Below are positions 33,856 to 42,599 of a stretch of 64,000 bases of DNA, piece by piece. The stretch's first letter is position 1. Each line of letters begins with the position of its first letter. Made by a program: the position numbers and the translations under genes. Below the pieces are notes generated by a model. That model made no database searches. It was not told the origin of the DNA and saw only the letters and a list, made by a program, of their open reading frames with translations. This DNA comes from Gemmatimonadota bacterium. Its GTDB lineage: Bacteria > Gemmatimonadota > Gemmatimonadetes > Longimicrobiales > Gaopeijiaceae. The stretch spans positions 193,501 to 257,500 of the forward strand of contig JAWKQN010000009.1 in NCBI GenBank assembly GCA_041390125.1, in the 5' to 3' direction.

Positions 33856-35694
33856 TCACCGGGCCAGCCAGGTCAGCACCCGCGAGGCCAGCGCCCGACT
33901 CATCCCGGGCACGCGGGCGATCTCCTCCTCGGAGGCGTTCTTGAGGCCCCGGATCGAGCCGAAGCGCTCCAGCAGCGCCCGCTGGCGCCGCTCTCCGATC
34001 CCGGGGACGTCGCGGAGCTCGCTGGTCAGGGTGCGCCGCCTCCGGAGCTTGCGGTTGTAGGAGATCGCGAACCGGTGCGCCTCGTTCCGGATCCGCTGCA
34101 AGAGGTGGAGCGCCCGCTGGCGGGGGTCCAGGCGGACGGGCTCGGTCCGTCCCGGCAGGAAGACCTCCTCCTCGCGCTTGGCCAGGGCGGCCACCGGCAG
34201 GTCCCCGAACCCCATCTCCTCCAGGGCACGCCGCGCCGCGCCGAGCTGTCCCTTCCCGCCATCGATCAGGGCCAGGTCCGGCAGCGGCTGCTCCTCGTCC
34301 TGGCGGCGGCGGAACCAGCGCCGGACCGCCTCCTCCATCGACAGGAAGTCGTCGTTGCCCCACTCGCCGCGGATGCGCATGCGGCGGTAGTCCGATTTCT
34401 TGGGCGCCCCGTTCTCGAAGACGACGGCGCTGGCCACGGTGTCCGTCCCCTGCAGGTGCGAGATGTCGAAGCACACGATCAGCCGAGGGACCACCTTGAG
34501 CCCGAGCGCCGCCTGCAGGTCGTAGAGCGTCCGGTCGGCGCGATCGATGCCTTCCGTCGTCGCCGTCACCCGCTCCTCGAGCGAATGGCGCGCGTTCTCC
34601 CCGGCCAGCTCCACGAGGCGCCGCTTCTGTCCCCGCTCCGGCACCTTGAGCGCCACGTGCCGCCCGGCCGATCCTGCGAGCACGCCTGCGAGCACGTCCG
34701 CATCCTCGAAGTCCAGGGGCAGGAGCACGTCCCGCGGCAGATCCTGGAGCCCCACCTCACCACGCCCGAGGTAGTGGCGCGTCGCCAACGACTGCACCAG
34801 CTCCGGGTCGGTCTCTTCCGCCAGATCCTGGAAGCGCTGCACGTCGCGTCCGATGAGACGCCCTCTGCGCATGCGGAGCACCACTCCGGCGGCCACCGCG
34901 CCGTCGCGCGCCACGCCGAAGACGTCCACGTCTCCCCCACCCAGCGTGTCCACGCGTTGCTCGCGCGCCAGCGTGTCCAGACCCTGCAGCACGTCGCGGT
35001 GTCGGGCCGCCGTCTCGAAGTCGAGCCGCGCGGCCGCGTCCTTCATCCGCTGCTCCACCAGCCGGCGCACGCCTTCGGTGTCGCCTTCGAGCAGGCGCAG
35101 GATCTCGTCGATCATCACGCGGTAGTCGGCTTCGGTCTGCAGTCCTACGCACGGAGCCTGACAGCGTCCGATGTGATGATCCAGGCAGGGCCGGGACGGC
35201 GTCTCGCCCGGGAGGTCGTAGCGGCAGGAGCGCACCGTGTACTGGCGCTTGACCACCTCCAGCGCGCGACGCACGTACCCGACGGACGTGTACGGGCCGA
35301 AGTAGCGCGAGCCGTCGTTGACGGGACGGCGGGTCACGTAGACGCGAGGGAACGGCTCGTTCACCGTCACCTTGATGTACGGATAGCTCTTGTCGTCCCG
35401 AAGCTGGATGTTGAAACGCGGCCGGTGGGCCTTGATCAGGTTGGCTTCGAGGATGAGCGCTTCGGCCTCGGACCCCACGACGATGGTCTCGACGTCGCGT
35501 GCGCGCCGGACCAGCTCCACGGTCTTGAGCCCTTGCTGCAGATCCGGGCGCAGGTAGCTGCGCACACGGTTGCGCAGGGCCTTGGCCTTGCCCACGTACA
35601 GGACCTCGCCGTCCTCCCCTTTGAAGAGGTAGACGCCGGGCCCGGTGGGCAGCCGGGCGATGCGCTCCGGGTCGAGTCCGGGCGGGTTCTGCAT
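33856..35694 (-). CDS. uvrC: Excinuclease ABC subunit C
   Basis: Nuclease of nucleotide-excision repair that cuts on both sides of a UvrB-marked lesion. The 612-residue protein has the N-terminal GIY-YIG domain (PGVYLFKGEDGEVLYVGKAKALRNR), a UVR motif (EQRMKDAAARLDFETAARHRD, about 205-240) for contact with UvrB, and the RNase-H-like 5' nuclease domain with CFDISHLQGTDTVAS and LIDGGKGQLGAA. A C-terminal helix-hairpin-helix pair contains DVPGIGERRQRALLERFGS and VPGMSRALASRV. It follows murJ by 18 bases. All domains appear intact. Confidence 0.97.
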   Translation of the reverse strand: MQNPPGLDPERIARLPTGPGVYLFKGEDGEVLYVGKAKALRNRVRSYLRPDLQQGLKTVELVRRARDVETIVVGSEAEALILEANLIKAHRPRFNIQLRDDKSYPYIKVTVNEPFPRVYVTRRPVNDGSRYFGPYTSVGYVRRALEVVKRQYTVRSCRYDLPGETPSRPCLDHHIGRCQAPCVGLQTEADYRVMIDEILRLLEGDTEGVRRLVEQRMKDAAARLDFETAARHRDVLQGLDTLAREQRVDTLGGGDVDVFGVARDGAVAAGVVLRMRRGRLIGRDVQRFQDLAEETDPELVQSLATRHYLGRGEVGLQDLPRDVLLPLDFEDADVLAGVLAGSAGRHVALKVPERGQKRRLVELAGENARHSLEERVTATTEGIDRADRTLYDLQAALGLKVVPRLIVCFDISHLQGTDTVASAVVFENGAPKKSDYRRMRIRGEWGNDDFLSMEEAVRRWFRRRQDEEQPLPDLALIDGGKGQLGAARRALEEMGFGDLPVAALAKREEEVFLPGRTEPVRLDPRQRALHLLQRIRNEAHRFAISYNRKLRRRRTLTSELRDVPGIGERRQRALLERFGSIRGLKNASEEEIARVPGMSRALASRVLTWLAR

Positions 35695-35712
35695 TGCGGG
35701 TTGTGCGGGGTC

Positions 35713-37224
35713 TCAGGAGCGGAGCCGGGGACGCACACCGGTTCCGAGGAGGCGCGTGAGCGCCAGGTATCCTACACCGAACGCGCCCAGCGTTCCGAGC
35801 GCGACCAGGCGGACCGGAAGCCCATCCAGGACACGCTCGGCGCCGAGGCCGAGCGCCGCGGCCAGGGCCGCAGCCGCCCAGACGCGCGCCCCCTCCCCCA
35901 CCCCCGGCCCGTGCGGCCCGATGCGGTCGCGGAGCCGACGGCGGAGCGTGCCGTACTCGAGCCAGGCCGCCACGGCCGACCCCAGACCCAGTCCGGCCGC
36001 CCCCAGGAAGCGCTCGCCCACCTGGATGCGGTCGAGCGGCACCATGAAGATCGCCCCGAACACCAGCGAGGTGACGATGCGCACGGCGGCGACCCGCGCC
36101 GGGGTCGCCGTGTCGCGCAGCCCGTAGAAGGCGTTGGCGAGCATGCGCGAGCTGGACGTGGCGAGCAGCCCCAGCGCGAAGGCGGCCAGCGTACCCCAGG
36201 TCACGAGCGTGTCGTCCAGGCTGAAGGCTCCGCTCTGGAAGAGCAGCACCAGCAGATGGCGCCCGAACAGGACGTATCCCACCACCGTCGGGACCACCCA
36301 GAACTGCACGCGAGCCAGACCGGAGCGGACGCGTCCGGCGATCAGGCCGGGGTCGGCGCGCTCGCGCGCGATCTCGGGCAGCTCGGCGGCCGCCACGGCC
36401 AATCCGAACAGCGAGATGGGGAGCACATGCAGGGTCTGGACGTAGCCCAGCACCGCGAGCGCGCCGGGTGCCAACAGCGACGCCAGGGTGACCTCGCGCA
36501 GCAGACCGCTCACGCTCTCGAGACCGCGGGCGCCGACGACCGGTACGAAGTTGCGCACGGCTTCGCGCACACCGGGCGCATGCGTGTCCAGGGAGGGCCG
36601 CACGCCCCCCAGCAGCCGCCACACGAGCGGGAGCTGCACGAGGAACTGCAGCAGCCCGCCGGCCAACGCCCCCCAGCCCATGGCCATGAGCAGCGGCTGT
36701 CCGCGCAACCCCAGACCGAGCGCCCCCGTGAGCAGCCCGGTCACGATCGCGGCGTTCCAGAGCACGGGGGCCGCGTAGGACAGCAGGAAGCGGCGATGGG
36801 AGTTCAGGACGCCGAGCGCCCAGGCCGACAAGACCAGGAAGCCCATCATCGGGAACAGGACGCGGATGAGTCCGACGGTGGCCGCCCGGCGCTCCCCGGT
36901 CATGCCCAGGGCCACCACGTCGACGATCCAGGGCGCCGCGAGGACGCCCAGCAGCGCCAGCGCACCCGCCACGGCCACCAGCAGCCCGAACACCGCGCCT
37001 GCCAGCCGGCGCGCATCCGCGCTCCGGCCCTGATGCTCGAGCTCGGCGTAGACGGGGATGAACGAGGCGCTCAGGCTGCCTTCGCCGAGCAGGTTCTGCA
37101 GGACGTTGGGCACCTTGAGCGCGGCGGTCCACGCGTCGGCGAAGCCGGTGGTGCCGAACCAGCGCGCGAAGACCATCTGACGCACGAGGCCCGACGCCCG
37201 GCTGAGAAGGATGCCGGCCGCCAC
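35713..37224 (-). CDS. murJ: Lipid II flippase MurJ
   Basis: Inner-membrane flippase that moves the peptidoglycan precursor lipid II to the periplasmic side. The protein of about 503 residues has a MATE-like fold with about 14 hydrophobic helices. The N-terminal MurJ signature is present: GILLSRASGLVRQMVFARWFG, then FADAWTAALKVPNVLQNLLGEGSLSASFIPVYAE. The start is uncertain: the GTG at 37224 has no clear ribosome-binding site and could be preceded by an upstream start in the 48-base gap. It follows the small coiled-coil gene on the same strand. Confidence 0.94.
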   Translation of the reverse strand: MAAGILLSRASGLVRQMVFARWFGTTGFADAWTAALKVPNVLQNLLGEGSLSASFIPVYAELEHQGRSADARRLAGAVFGLLVAVAGALALLGVLAAPWIVDVVALGMTGERRAATVGLIRVLFPMMGFLVLSAWALGVLNSHRRFLLSYAAPVLWNAAIVTGLLTGALGLGLRGQPLLMAMGWGALAGGLLQFLVQLPLVWRLLGGVRPSLDTHAPGVREAVRNFVPVVGARGLESVSGLLREVTLASLLAPGALAVLGYVQTLHVLPISLFGLAVAAAELPEIARERADPGLIAGRVRSGLARVQFWVVPTVVGYVLFGRHLLVLLFQSGAFSLDDTLVTWGTLAAFALGLLATSSSRMLANAFYGLRDTATPARVAAVRIVTSLVFGAIFMVPLDRIQVGERFLGAAGLGLGSAVAAWLEYGTLRRRLRDRIGPHGPGVGEGARVWAAAALAAALGLGAERVLDGLPVRLVALGTLGAFGVGYLALTRLLGTGVRPRLRS

Positions 37225-37271
37225 CCAGGCGGCGGCCGCGCCGGTCCGGGAGGCCCGGGGTCGAGCTGGGC

Positions 37272-37556
37272 TCAGGAGGCGTCCTCGTCGTCGCCGGTGG
37301 GCAGGCGCTTTGGTGGCGGGCGCTCGGCCAGGAGCTTGTGCAGGAAGTCGCTCTCCTCGCTGAGGCGCTGCACCTCGGCGGAGAGCCGCTCCACCTCTCC
37401 CTCGAGCTGGAGCATCCGATCCGGGGCGGGCTCCTCCCCGGCACGCAGGGATCGTCCCTCCATGCGCGCGGCGAGGGCCTTGCCCAACGGCGAGTCGAGC
37501 ACGACCGCGAGGATCGGGATGAGCACGAGCAACAGGACCGCCAACTGGACGAACAT
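37272..37556 (-). CDS. Small membrane-anchored coiled-coil protein
   Basis: A 94-residue protein of unknown function. Residues 1-22 are one transmembrane helix (FVQLAVLLLVLIPILAVVLD). Residues 45-75 form a heptad-rich coiled coil (MLQLEGEVERLSAEVQRL), and the tail is proline- and acid-rich. The layout, a short membrane anchor with cytoplasmic coiled coil, recalls envelope stress or division accessory proteins, but there is no specific match. It lies between bshC and murJ on the same strand and is probably co-transcribed. Confidence 0.7.
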   Translation of the reverse strand: MFVQLAVLLLVLIPILAVVLDSPLGKALAARMEGRSLRAGEEPAPDRMLQLEGEVERLSAEVQRLSEESDFLHKLLAERPPPKRLPTGDDEDAS

Positions 37557-37565
37557 GGCTGGAAG

Positions 37566-39188
37566 CTACCGGGGCTCCGCGGGGGTGGCCACAGCCGAGC
37601 CCGCGTCCAGGACCGCTTCACACCGCTCCAGCAGGTCCGTCAGCAGCCCCGGACCGTAGCGCGCGAGATACTGGACCACGTTGAGCACCCGCTCCTGCGG
37701 AGCGCCCAGGGGCGCGAGGTGCTGCCGCGCGCGGTCCACCTGTCCGAGCAGCACCTCGTTCTCGCGCTTGACGGCCCGCAGGATCTTGGTCTCGGCCTTG
37801 TCGACCGCGCGCAGGGCGGCCGTCCGCGCGTGGGTGATGGGTCCGTCCAGCGTCGGGTCGAGGGCACGGGTGGCGGCGCTGAGCGCGTCGGTACCGGACG
37901 TGAGCTCCCCGCGCAGGCGGGCGAGCGCCGTGCGCGCCTCCACGGGCATCTCCTGACGCGCGAGGTCCGAGGTGAGCTCGTGCTCGGGCCGGGCGAGGTC
38001 CTGGGGTGCCAGGCCCCGCTTGTCCAGGATCTTCCGGACCTGCGGCTCGACGACCGTCACGGAGAGCCGCGGATGCACGATCGGCATCGGGACGTCCAGC
38101 GTCCGGAAGAGCGGCTCCAGCTCGGCCCAGTAGGCCAGCTCGCCGGGACCGGCCACATAGGCCAGCACCGGCAGCACCGCGCTCTCCACCACGGGGCGCA
38201 GGAGCACGTTGGGAGACAACACGGAGGGGTCGGCAGCGCAACGGGCCCGCAGCTCCTCGTGGTCGATCCGCGTGCCCGAGCCGTGCAGATAGAGCCCGTC
38301 GCCGTCACGATAGATGCGCTCGCGGCCGGCGGGGCCTTCGAGGAACAGGTTGAGCGCCCCGTCCAGGATGTGGACCTGGACGTCATAGCCGGCCGACGCG
38401 AGCGCGGACGCCCGGTCGCGCAGCACCGCCTCCGTCTCCTGCGACCGGTCCAGCTCCGCGTGGAGCAGGTCCGCGGACGCCTCCTTCAGCGCGGGATCGT
38501 CCGCGCGCAACACCAGGAGGCCCAGTGGCCCCAGCCAGGTCCGGAGCAGATGGGTGAAGCCGTCCGGCAGGGTACATCGCTCCGGATAGGCGGCTCGAAC
38601 CTGCTCGAGGCAATCCGCTCCAAAGCCCTTGTCCGGGATCAGATCCCTCACCTGGGCCAGAAGGGCGTCCGACCCCGTCAAGGGGACGCGGAACAGGGGT
38701 CGGTCGGCGGGAGGCTCGGCGGCCCGGGCCTCGATCCGGTGCGGACGCTCCCGGTCGTCGAGCAGCCAGGTGTGGTTGGCCTCCTCCCAGTCGTGGTCCT
38801 CCGACGCCACCCAGAAGACCGGAAGCACGGGCCGACCCAGGCGCTCGCTCCACCGACGGGCCAACGCCAGGGCGGTCAGCGCCTTGTGGACGGCGAACAG
38901 GGGACCCGTGAGGAGTCCGGGCTGCTGACCCGTGGTCACGACGAAACCGCCCTCCGCCTCCCAGGCGTCGATGCGCGCCCGGGTGTCCGGATTGGCGCTC
39001 CGCAGCACATGGGCCGCACGGGCACGCCATTCGGCCGAGCGCCCGCCCAGGACGGCGGCGTGCGCCTCCAGCGCGCCGTCCTCCTGGAACGGCCGCGCAA
39101 AGAAACGCGTCGCGCGCTCCCGTCCCGCCAGATAGTCCTGCACGAGACGGCCCCCGCCGGGCCATCCCGCCCTGATCTCCGGATTCAC
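37566..39188 (-). CDS. bshC: Bacillithiol synthesis cysteine-adding enzyme BshC
   Basis: A 540-residue protein matching BshC, which adds cysteine to glucosamine-malate in the last step of bacillithiol synthesis. The family motif TTGQQPGLLTGP (residues 85-96) is clear, as are PVFWVASEDHDWEE (the HIGH-like region of this Rossmann-fold ligase relative) and a C-terminal coiled region (AVDKAETKILRAVKRENEVLLGQ). The GTG start overlaps the rlmH stop as GTGA. The partner genes bshA and bshB are not in the window. If they exist elsewhere, this organism makes bacillithiol as its thiol buffer. Confidence 0.9.
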   Translation of the reverse strand: MNPEIRAGWPGGGRLVQDYLAGRERATRFFARPFQEDGALEAHAAVLGGRSAEWRARAAHVLRSANPDTRARIDAWEAEGGFVVTTGQQPGLLTGPLFAVHKALTALALARRWSERLGRPVLPVFWVASEDHDWEEANHTWLLDDRERPHRIEARAAEPPADRPLFRVPLTGSDALLAQVRDLIPDKGFGADCLEQVRAAYPERCTLPDGFTHLLRTWLGPLGLLVLRADDPALKEASADLLHAELDRSQETEAVLRDRASALASAGYDVQVHILDGALNLFLEGPAGRERIYRDGDGLYLHGSGTRIDHEELRARCAADPSVLSPNVLLRPVVESAVLPVLAYVAGPGELAYWAELEPLFRTLDVPMPIVHPRLSVTVVEPQVRKILDKRGLAPQDLARPEHELTSDLARQEMPVEARTALARLRGELTSGTDALSAATRALDPTLDGPITHARTAALRAVDKAETKILRAVKRENEVLLGQVDRARQHLAPLGAPQERVLNVVQYLARYGPGLLTDLLERCEAVLDAGSAVATPAEPR

Positions 39189-39661
39189 GGTTCGAGTCCG
39201 CCTTTGTGGTAGGGTTCGCCCCGCTTGATCGTACCGGCCCGGTAGAGCTGTTCCAAGAGGACGACGCGGGCCAGCTCGTGCGGGAGGGTCACCCCTCCCA
39301 ACGAAAGGCGGCGGTCCGCCCGCTCCAGCACGGACGCGTCCAGCCCGAACGCCCCCCCGATCACGAAGACGACCCCGGGCAGCGAGCGCAGCGCGCTCTC
39401 CTCCAGGAGGGTCGCGAGATCCTCCGAGCTCAGCGGGTCGCCCTCGCGCGTCAGCGCCACCAAACGGTCGCGGGCGCCGACCCGGGCGAGCAGCCGCTCC
39501 CCTTCGGCGAGCAGTACACCGCGGGGGTCCTTTCCCCGCGCCCCGCTGGCCACCTCCTCCACGTCCAGGCTCCAGTACCGCCGCGCCCTGCGGGCATACT
39601 CGTCGGCCAGGGCTGCAGGAGGCCCCTTCATTCCGCCCACCGCCACGACGCGCACCTTCAT
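39185..39661 (-). CDS. rlmH: 23S rRNA pseudouridine-1915 N3-methyltransferase RlmH
   Basis: SPOUT-fold methyltransferase that methylates pseudouridine 1915 of helix 69 in 23S rRNA with SAM. The 158 residues show the knotted C-terminal region: FVIGGAFGLDASVLERADRRLSLGGVTLPHELARVVLLEQLYRAGTIKRGEPYHKG (given here as the family's closing block). The start ATG overlaps the lpxK stop as ATGA, and the stop overlaps bshC. Length is typical. Confidence 0.95.
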   Translation of the reverse strand: MKVRVVAVGGMKGPPAALADEYARRARRYWSLDVEEVASGARGKDPRGVLLAEGERLLARVGARDRLVALTREGDPLSSEDLATLLEESALRSLPGVVFVIGGAFGLDASVLERADRRLSLGGVTLPHELARVVLLEQLYRAGTIKRGEPYHKGGLEP

Positions 39662-40656
39662 GGCCGGATCCGTTCCAGCAGCGTGTCGAGGGCTTCGGAG
39701 TCGCCTTCGGGCTCCACCGACAGGGCCAGCACCCGCCAGTCGCCCTGCACCCGGCCCGCGAGCTTGACCGCGTCCTTCTCGGTGGTCAGCAGCGTGCGGC
39801 CGGCGGCCCAACGCTCCAGGTCCACGATCTCGGGGTCCGTGTACGGATGATGGTCCGGGAACCAGCGCGTGCCGGACACCCGCGTCCCGGCGCGGGCGAG
39901 CAGCTCCGCGAAGCCCTGGGGCTCGCCCACCGAGGCCACGGCGACACACTCCTGCGTGGGCGCCGCCGCAGCCGTCCCGTCCAGGTGCATCCATTCGCGG
40001 AAGGCCAGGCGCAGCGGCACCACCGGAACCGACGGGGCCACGGTCCGCAGCCGCTCCCGGAGTGGGGCCGGGTCGGCCGTCCGGTGCGTGAGCAGGATTG
40101 CGTCCGCCCGCTGGAGCGCCGCCGGGGGCTCCCGCAGGGGCCCGCGCGGCAACGTCCGCCCCGTCTGCAGCGCACGGTGCTGCTCGGCCGAGACCAGGAC
40201 GAGGTCCAGGTCGCGCGCCAGGCGCACGTGCTGGAAGCCGTCATCCAGGATCGCCACGTCCGCTCCCGCCTCCACCGCCCGGGCCACGCCCTCCCTGCGG
40301 TCGGCGTGGGCCACCACGGGCATGTCGGGCGCCCAGCGGCGGTGGAGCGACACCTCGTCCAGCCCGTAGCCCCGGAGCACGACCGCCGGTCGGTGCCCTC
40401 GACTGGCCAGGCGCCGGGCCAGGAAGGCTGCGACGGGGGTCTTCCCGGTGCCCCCCACCGACAGGTTGCCGACGGAGACCACGGGGACCGGGGCGCGGGC
40501 CACGGACAGGACCCCCCTCCGATAGGCGGCGAGGCGGACGGCGCTGCCGGCCCGATACAGCAGCTCGACGGGCCACAGGAGACCGTCCAGGAGACGGAAC
40601 CCCGCAGCAGGGCTGCCTCCCCACCAGGCCCGGGCCCAGGCGTGCAGGTCAGGCAT
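39658..40656 (-). CDS. lpxK: Tetraacyldisaccharide 4'-kinase
   Basis: Inner-membrane-associated kinase that phosphorylates the 4' position of the lipid A disaccharide. The 332-residue protein has an N-terminal hydrophobic helix (FRLLDGLLWPVELLYRAGSAVRLAAY), the Walker A loop VGGTGKTP, and DDGFQHVRLARDLDLVLV, typical of LpxK. The C-terminal part has HHPYTDPEIVDLE and LLTTEKDAVKLAG. The ATG at 40656 overlaps the preceding acyltransferase gene by eight bases. It lies with lpxB and the acyltransferase, forming the late part of the lipid A cluster. Confidence 0.94.
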   Translation of the reverse strand: MPDLHAWARAWWGGSPAAGFRLLDGLLWPVELLYRAGSAVRLAAYRRGVLSVARAPVPVVSVGNLSVGGTGKTPVAAFLARRLASRGHRPAVVLRGYGLDEVSLHRRWAPDMPVVAHADRREGVARAVEAGADVAILDDGFQHVRLARDLDLVLVSAEQHRALQTGRTLPRGPLREPPAALQRADAILLTHRTADPAPLRERLRTVAPSVPVVPLRLAFREWMHLDGTAAAAPTQECVAVASVGEPQGFAELLARAGTRVSGTRWFPDHHPYTDPEIVDLERWAAGRTLLTTEKDAVKLAGRVQGDWRVLALSVEPEGDSEALDTLLERIRP

Positions 40657-41332
40657 CGTCCACCCCGGCGCGGCTGGCCGTCGCCTCCCGGTGCGCCCGC
40701 TCCGCGCTTTCCAGCAGCTGTGCCTGGAGCCGCCCCGCCAGGGCTTCGAGCTCCTCGTCGCTGGTGTACGGCGGCACGGGCACCGGATCTCCATACCGCA
40801 CGCTCACGACCGAGAACGGCTTGGGGACGATGAAGCCGTCCCAGCTCCCCAGCCGCCAGGCCCGCGACACGCCGACGGCCACGGTCACCACGGGTACACC
40901 GGCCGCCCGCGCGGCGAGGAGCGCCCCCGGCTTGAAGACCCGCGCCGGACCCCGCGGCCCGTCGGGGGTGACGGCCAGATCGGAGCCCGCGCGGCCCGCG
41001 CGGATGAGGGCCTTGAGGCCGCGCACGGCGCCGCGCGAGCTCGACCCGCGCGCGGTCGCGAAGCCGTAGCGTTGGATGATGCGGGTGATGTACTCGCCGT
41101 CGGCGTGCTCGCTGACCAGCACCACCGCGCCCTGGCGCCGATGCAGGTAGACCAGCGGCAGCAGGGTGCCGTGCCAGAAGACAAAAAGGAGAGGACGTCC
41201 GGCGTCGCGGCAGGCCTCCACCGGCGCTGTGCCCTGGGTGCGGAAGCGCACGGTCAAGAAGAGCGCGTCCAGGAGGGCCTTCCCCAGGAGGCCGGCCCAG
41301 CGGAAGCGCCGCTCGCGCCGGCGGTCGCTCAT
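40649..41332 (-). CDS. DUF374/LPLAT-type acyltransferase
   Basis: A 227-residue protein of the lysophospholipid-acyltransferase-like DUF374 group. It shows a probable N-terminal membrane-associated helix (LLGKALLDALFLTVRF), an HX-type active-site region FVFWHGTLLPLVYL, SSSRGAVRGLKALI, and VTPDGPRGPARVFKPG, which is characteristic of the group. Its position between lpxB and lpxK suggests a role in lipid A acylation or modification, in place of a canonical LpxL, which is not seen here; that role is inference. The start overlaps the lpxB stop as ATGA. Confidence 0.85.
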   Translation of the reverse strand: MSDRRRERRFRWAGLLGKALLDALFLTVRFRTQGTAPVEACRDAGRPLLFVFWHGTLLPLVYLHRRQGAVVLVSEHADGEYITRIIQRYGFATARGSSSRGAVRGLKALIRAGRAGSDLAVTPDGPRGPARVFKPGALLAARAAGVPVVTVAVGVSRAWRLGSWDGFIVPKPFSVVSVRYGDPVPVPPYTSDEELEALAGRLQAQLLESAERAHREATASRAGVDDA

Positions 41333-42459
41333 GGCCGCGCCACCTGCGCGCCCAGCAGCTCCAACGCCAGCTCCGCCACGCGCGCCGCCGCGCCCGGTGT
41401 GCCCAGGCGCGCGCGCACCCCGGCCAGCGCGGCCTGCATCTCCGTGCGCGCGGCGCCGTCCGCGAGCAGCGGCCGCAGGGCGTCCGCCAGAGCGGGGCCC
41501 GTGACCTGCGCCTGCAGCAGCTCGGGGACGACGCGGCGCCCGGCCACGAGGTTCGCGAGCGCAACGTGCTCGACGCGCACGACCCGCCGTGCCACGGCGA
41601 ACGTGAGGGGATGCGTGCGATAGGCGCACACGAAGGGCGTGCCCGCGAGCGCCGCCTCCAGCGTGGACGTCCCGGACTTCACCAGGGCCGCCCGCGCGTG
41701 CGCCAGCAAGGCACGGCCCTGGTCCGTGCCCACGACGTCGTCCGGCAGGCCCACGTCGCCCAGAGACGGTGCCCGTGCCACGACGACCTGGAGCGCGGGG
41801 TCCTCGGAGCGGAGGATCCGCGCCGCAGCGACGAACGGGACCCGATGGCGTGCGATCTCCTGCGCCCGCGAGCCCGGGAAGAGCGCGAGCACCGGCCGGG
41901 CGGGATCGAGACCGAGCCCGCCCAGGAAGGATGCACGGTCCGGGACCTCCGGCGGATGATCGAGCAGCGGGTGGCCCACGAACGTCACGTCGGCGCCCAC
42001 GCGCTCGAAGATCTCCACCTCGAACGGAAGGATGACGGCGAGACGGCTGGCGTCCTGCGCCAGGCGGGCGGCCCGGCCCGCGCGCCAGGCCCATACCTGC
42101 GGCGCGATGTAGAAGAGCACCGGGACGCCGCGCTCGCGGGCGTAGCGGGCGATGCGGAGGTTGAAGCCGGGATAGTCCACTGCGAGGAGCAGGTCCGCCT
42201 CGCCTTGATCCAGACGGCGGCGCACGTCGGCCTCGAGGCGCCGGAAGAACCCGAGGCGACCGACGACTTCGGCAAAGCCCATCACGGCCAGGTCCTCCAG
42301 ACCCGCGATGCGCTCGACGCCGAGCGCCGCCAGGCGCGCGCCGCCGGTGCCCCAGAAGCGCAGCGCCGGGGCGCGGGCCGTCAGCGCCTCGACGACGGCG
42401 GCTCCGTGCTGATCCCCGGACTCCTCCCCGGCCAGCACCAGCACCCGCGCAGGCCCCAC
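41329..42459 (-). CDS. lpxB: Lipid-A-disaccharide synthase
   Basis: Glycosyltransferase that joins UDP-diacylglucosamine and lipid X to make the lipid A disaccharide. The 376-residue protein has VLVLAGEESGDQHGAAV at the N-terminus, VDYPGFNLRIARYA, FYIAPQVWAWRAGRA, and LALFPGSRAQEI with KSGTSTLEAAL in the nucleotide-binding half, all classic for LpxB. It starts with GTG five bases after the stop of a 44-residue gene and overlaps the acyltransferase gene at its end. Confidence 0.95.
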   Translation of the reverse strand: MGPARVLVLAGEESGDQHGAAVVEALTARAPALRFWGTGGARLAALGVERIAGLEDLAVMGFAEVVGRLGFFRRLEADVRRRLDQGEADLLLAVDYPGFNLRIARYARERGVPVLFYIAPQVWAWRAGRAARLAQDASRLAVILPFEVEIFERVGADVTFVGHPLLDHPPEVPDRASFLGGLGLDPARPVLALFPGSRAQEIARHRVPFVAAARILRSEDPALQVVVARAPSLGDVGLPDDVVGTDQGRALLAHARAALVKSGTSTLEAALAGTPFVCAYRTHPLTFAVARRVVRVEHVALANLVAGRRVVPELLQAQVTGPALADALRPLLADGAARTEMQAALAGVRARLGTPGAAARVAELALELLGAQVARP

Positions 42460-42464
42460 CCCGG

Positions 42465-42599
42465 TCAGAAGGTCTGGTTCAGGTACCAGAAGGCCGCCAC
42501 GATGAGGACCAGCAGCAGGCCCAGCTTCCAGGGGGACTTGCTCTTCTTGGCGTCGATCCAGTCCCGCTTGCGATCACGCCGTACGCGAATGAGCGACAT
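42465..42599 (-). CDS. 44-residue single-pass membrane protein in the lpx cluster
   Basis: A small reading frame: ATG at 42599, TGA at 42465. The first 25 residues are strongly basic (SLIRVRRDRKRDWIDAKK, then KSPWK). They are followed by one hydrophobic helix (LGLLLVLIVAAFWYL) and the tail NQTF. The positive-inside rule predicts a cytoplasmic N-terminus. It overlaps the end of the Gfo/Idh gene by 26 bases and ends 5 bases before lpxB, so the spacing fits a real operon gene. GGAG lies 13 bases before the ATG, rather far. No known family is recognised. A helper of the lipid A enzymes is possible but unsupported beyond position. Confidence 0.6.
   Translation of the reverse strand: MSLIRVRRDRKRDWIDAKKSKSPWKLGLLLVLIVAAFWYLNQTF

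Noticed and set aside
32146..37659. A plus-strand open frame of 1837 codons
   Set aside because: It is antisense to the TPR lipoprotein, uvrC and murJ, all of which have clear family motifs. Long open frames on the opposite strand are expected at this GC content.
41333..42094. N-terminal extension of the acyltransferase frame
   Set aside because: It overlaps lpxB in another frame; the ATG at 41332 overlaps the lpxB stop as ATGA.
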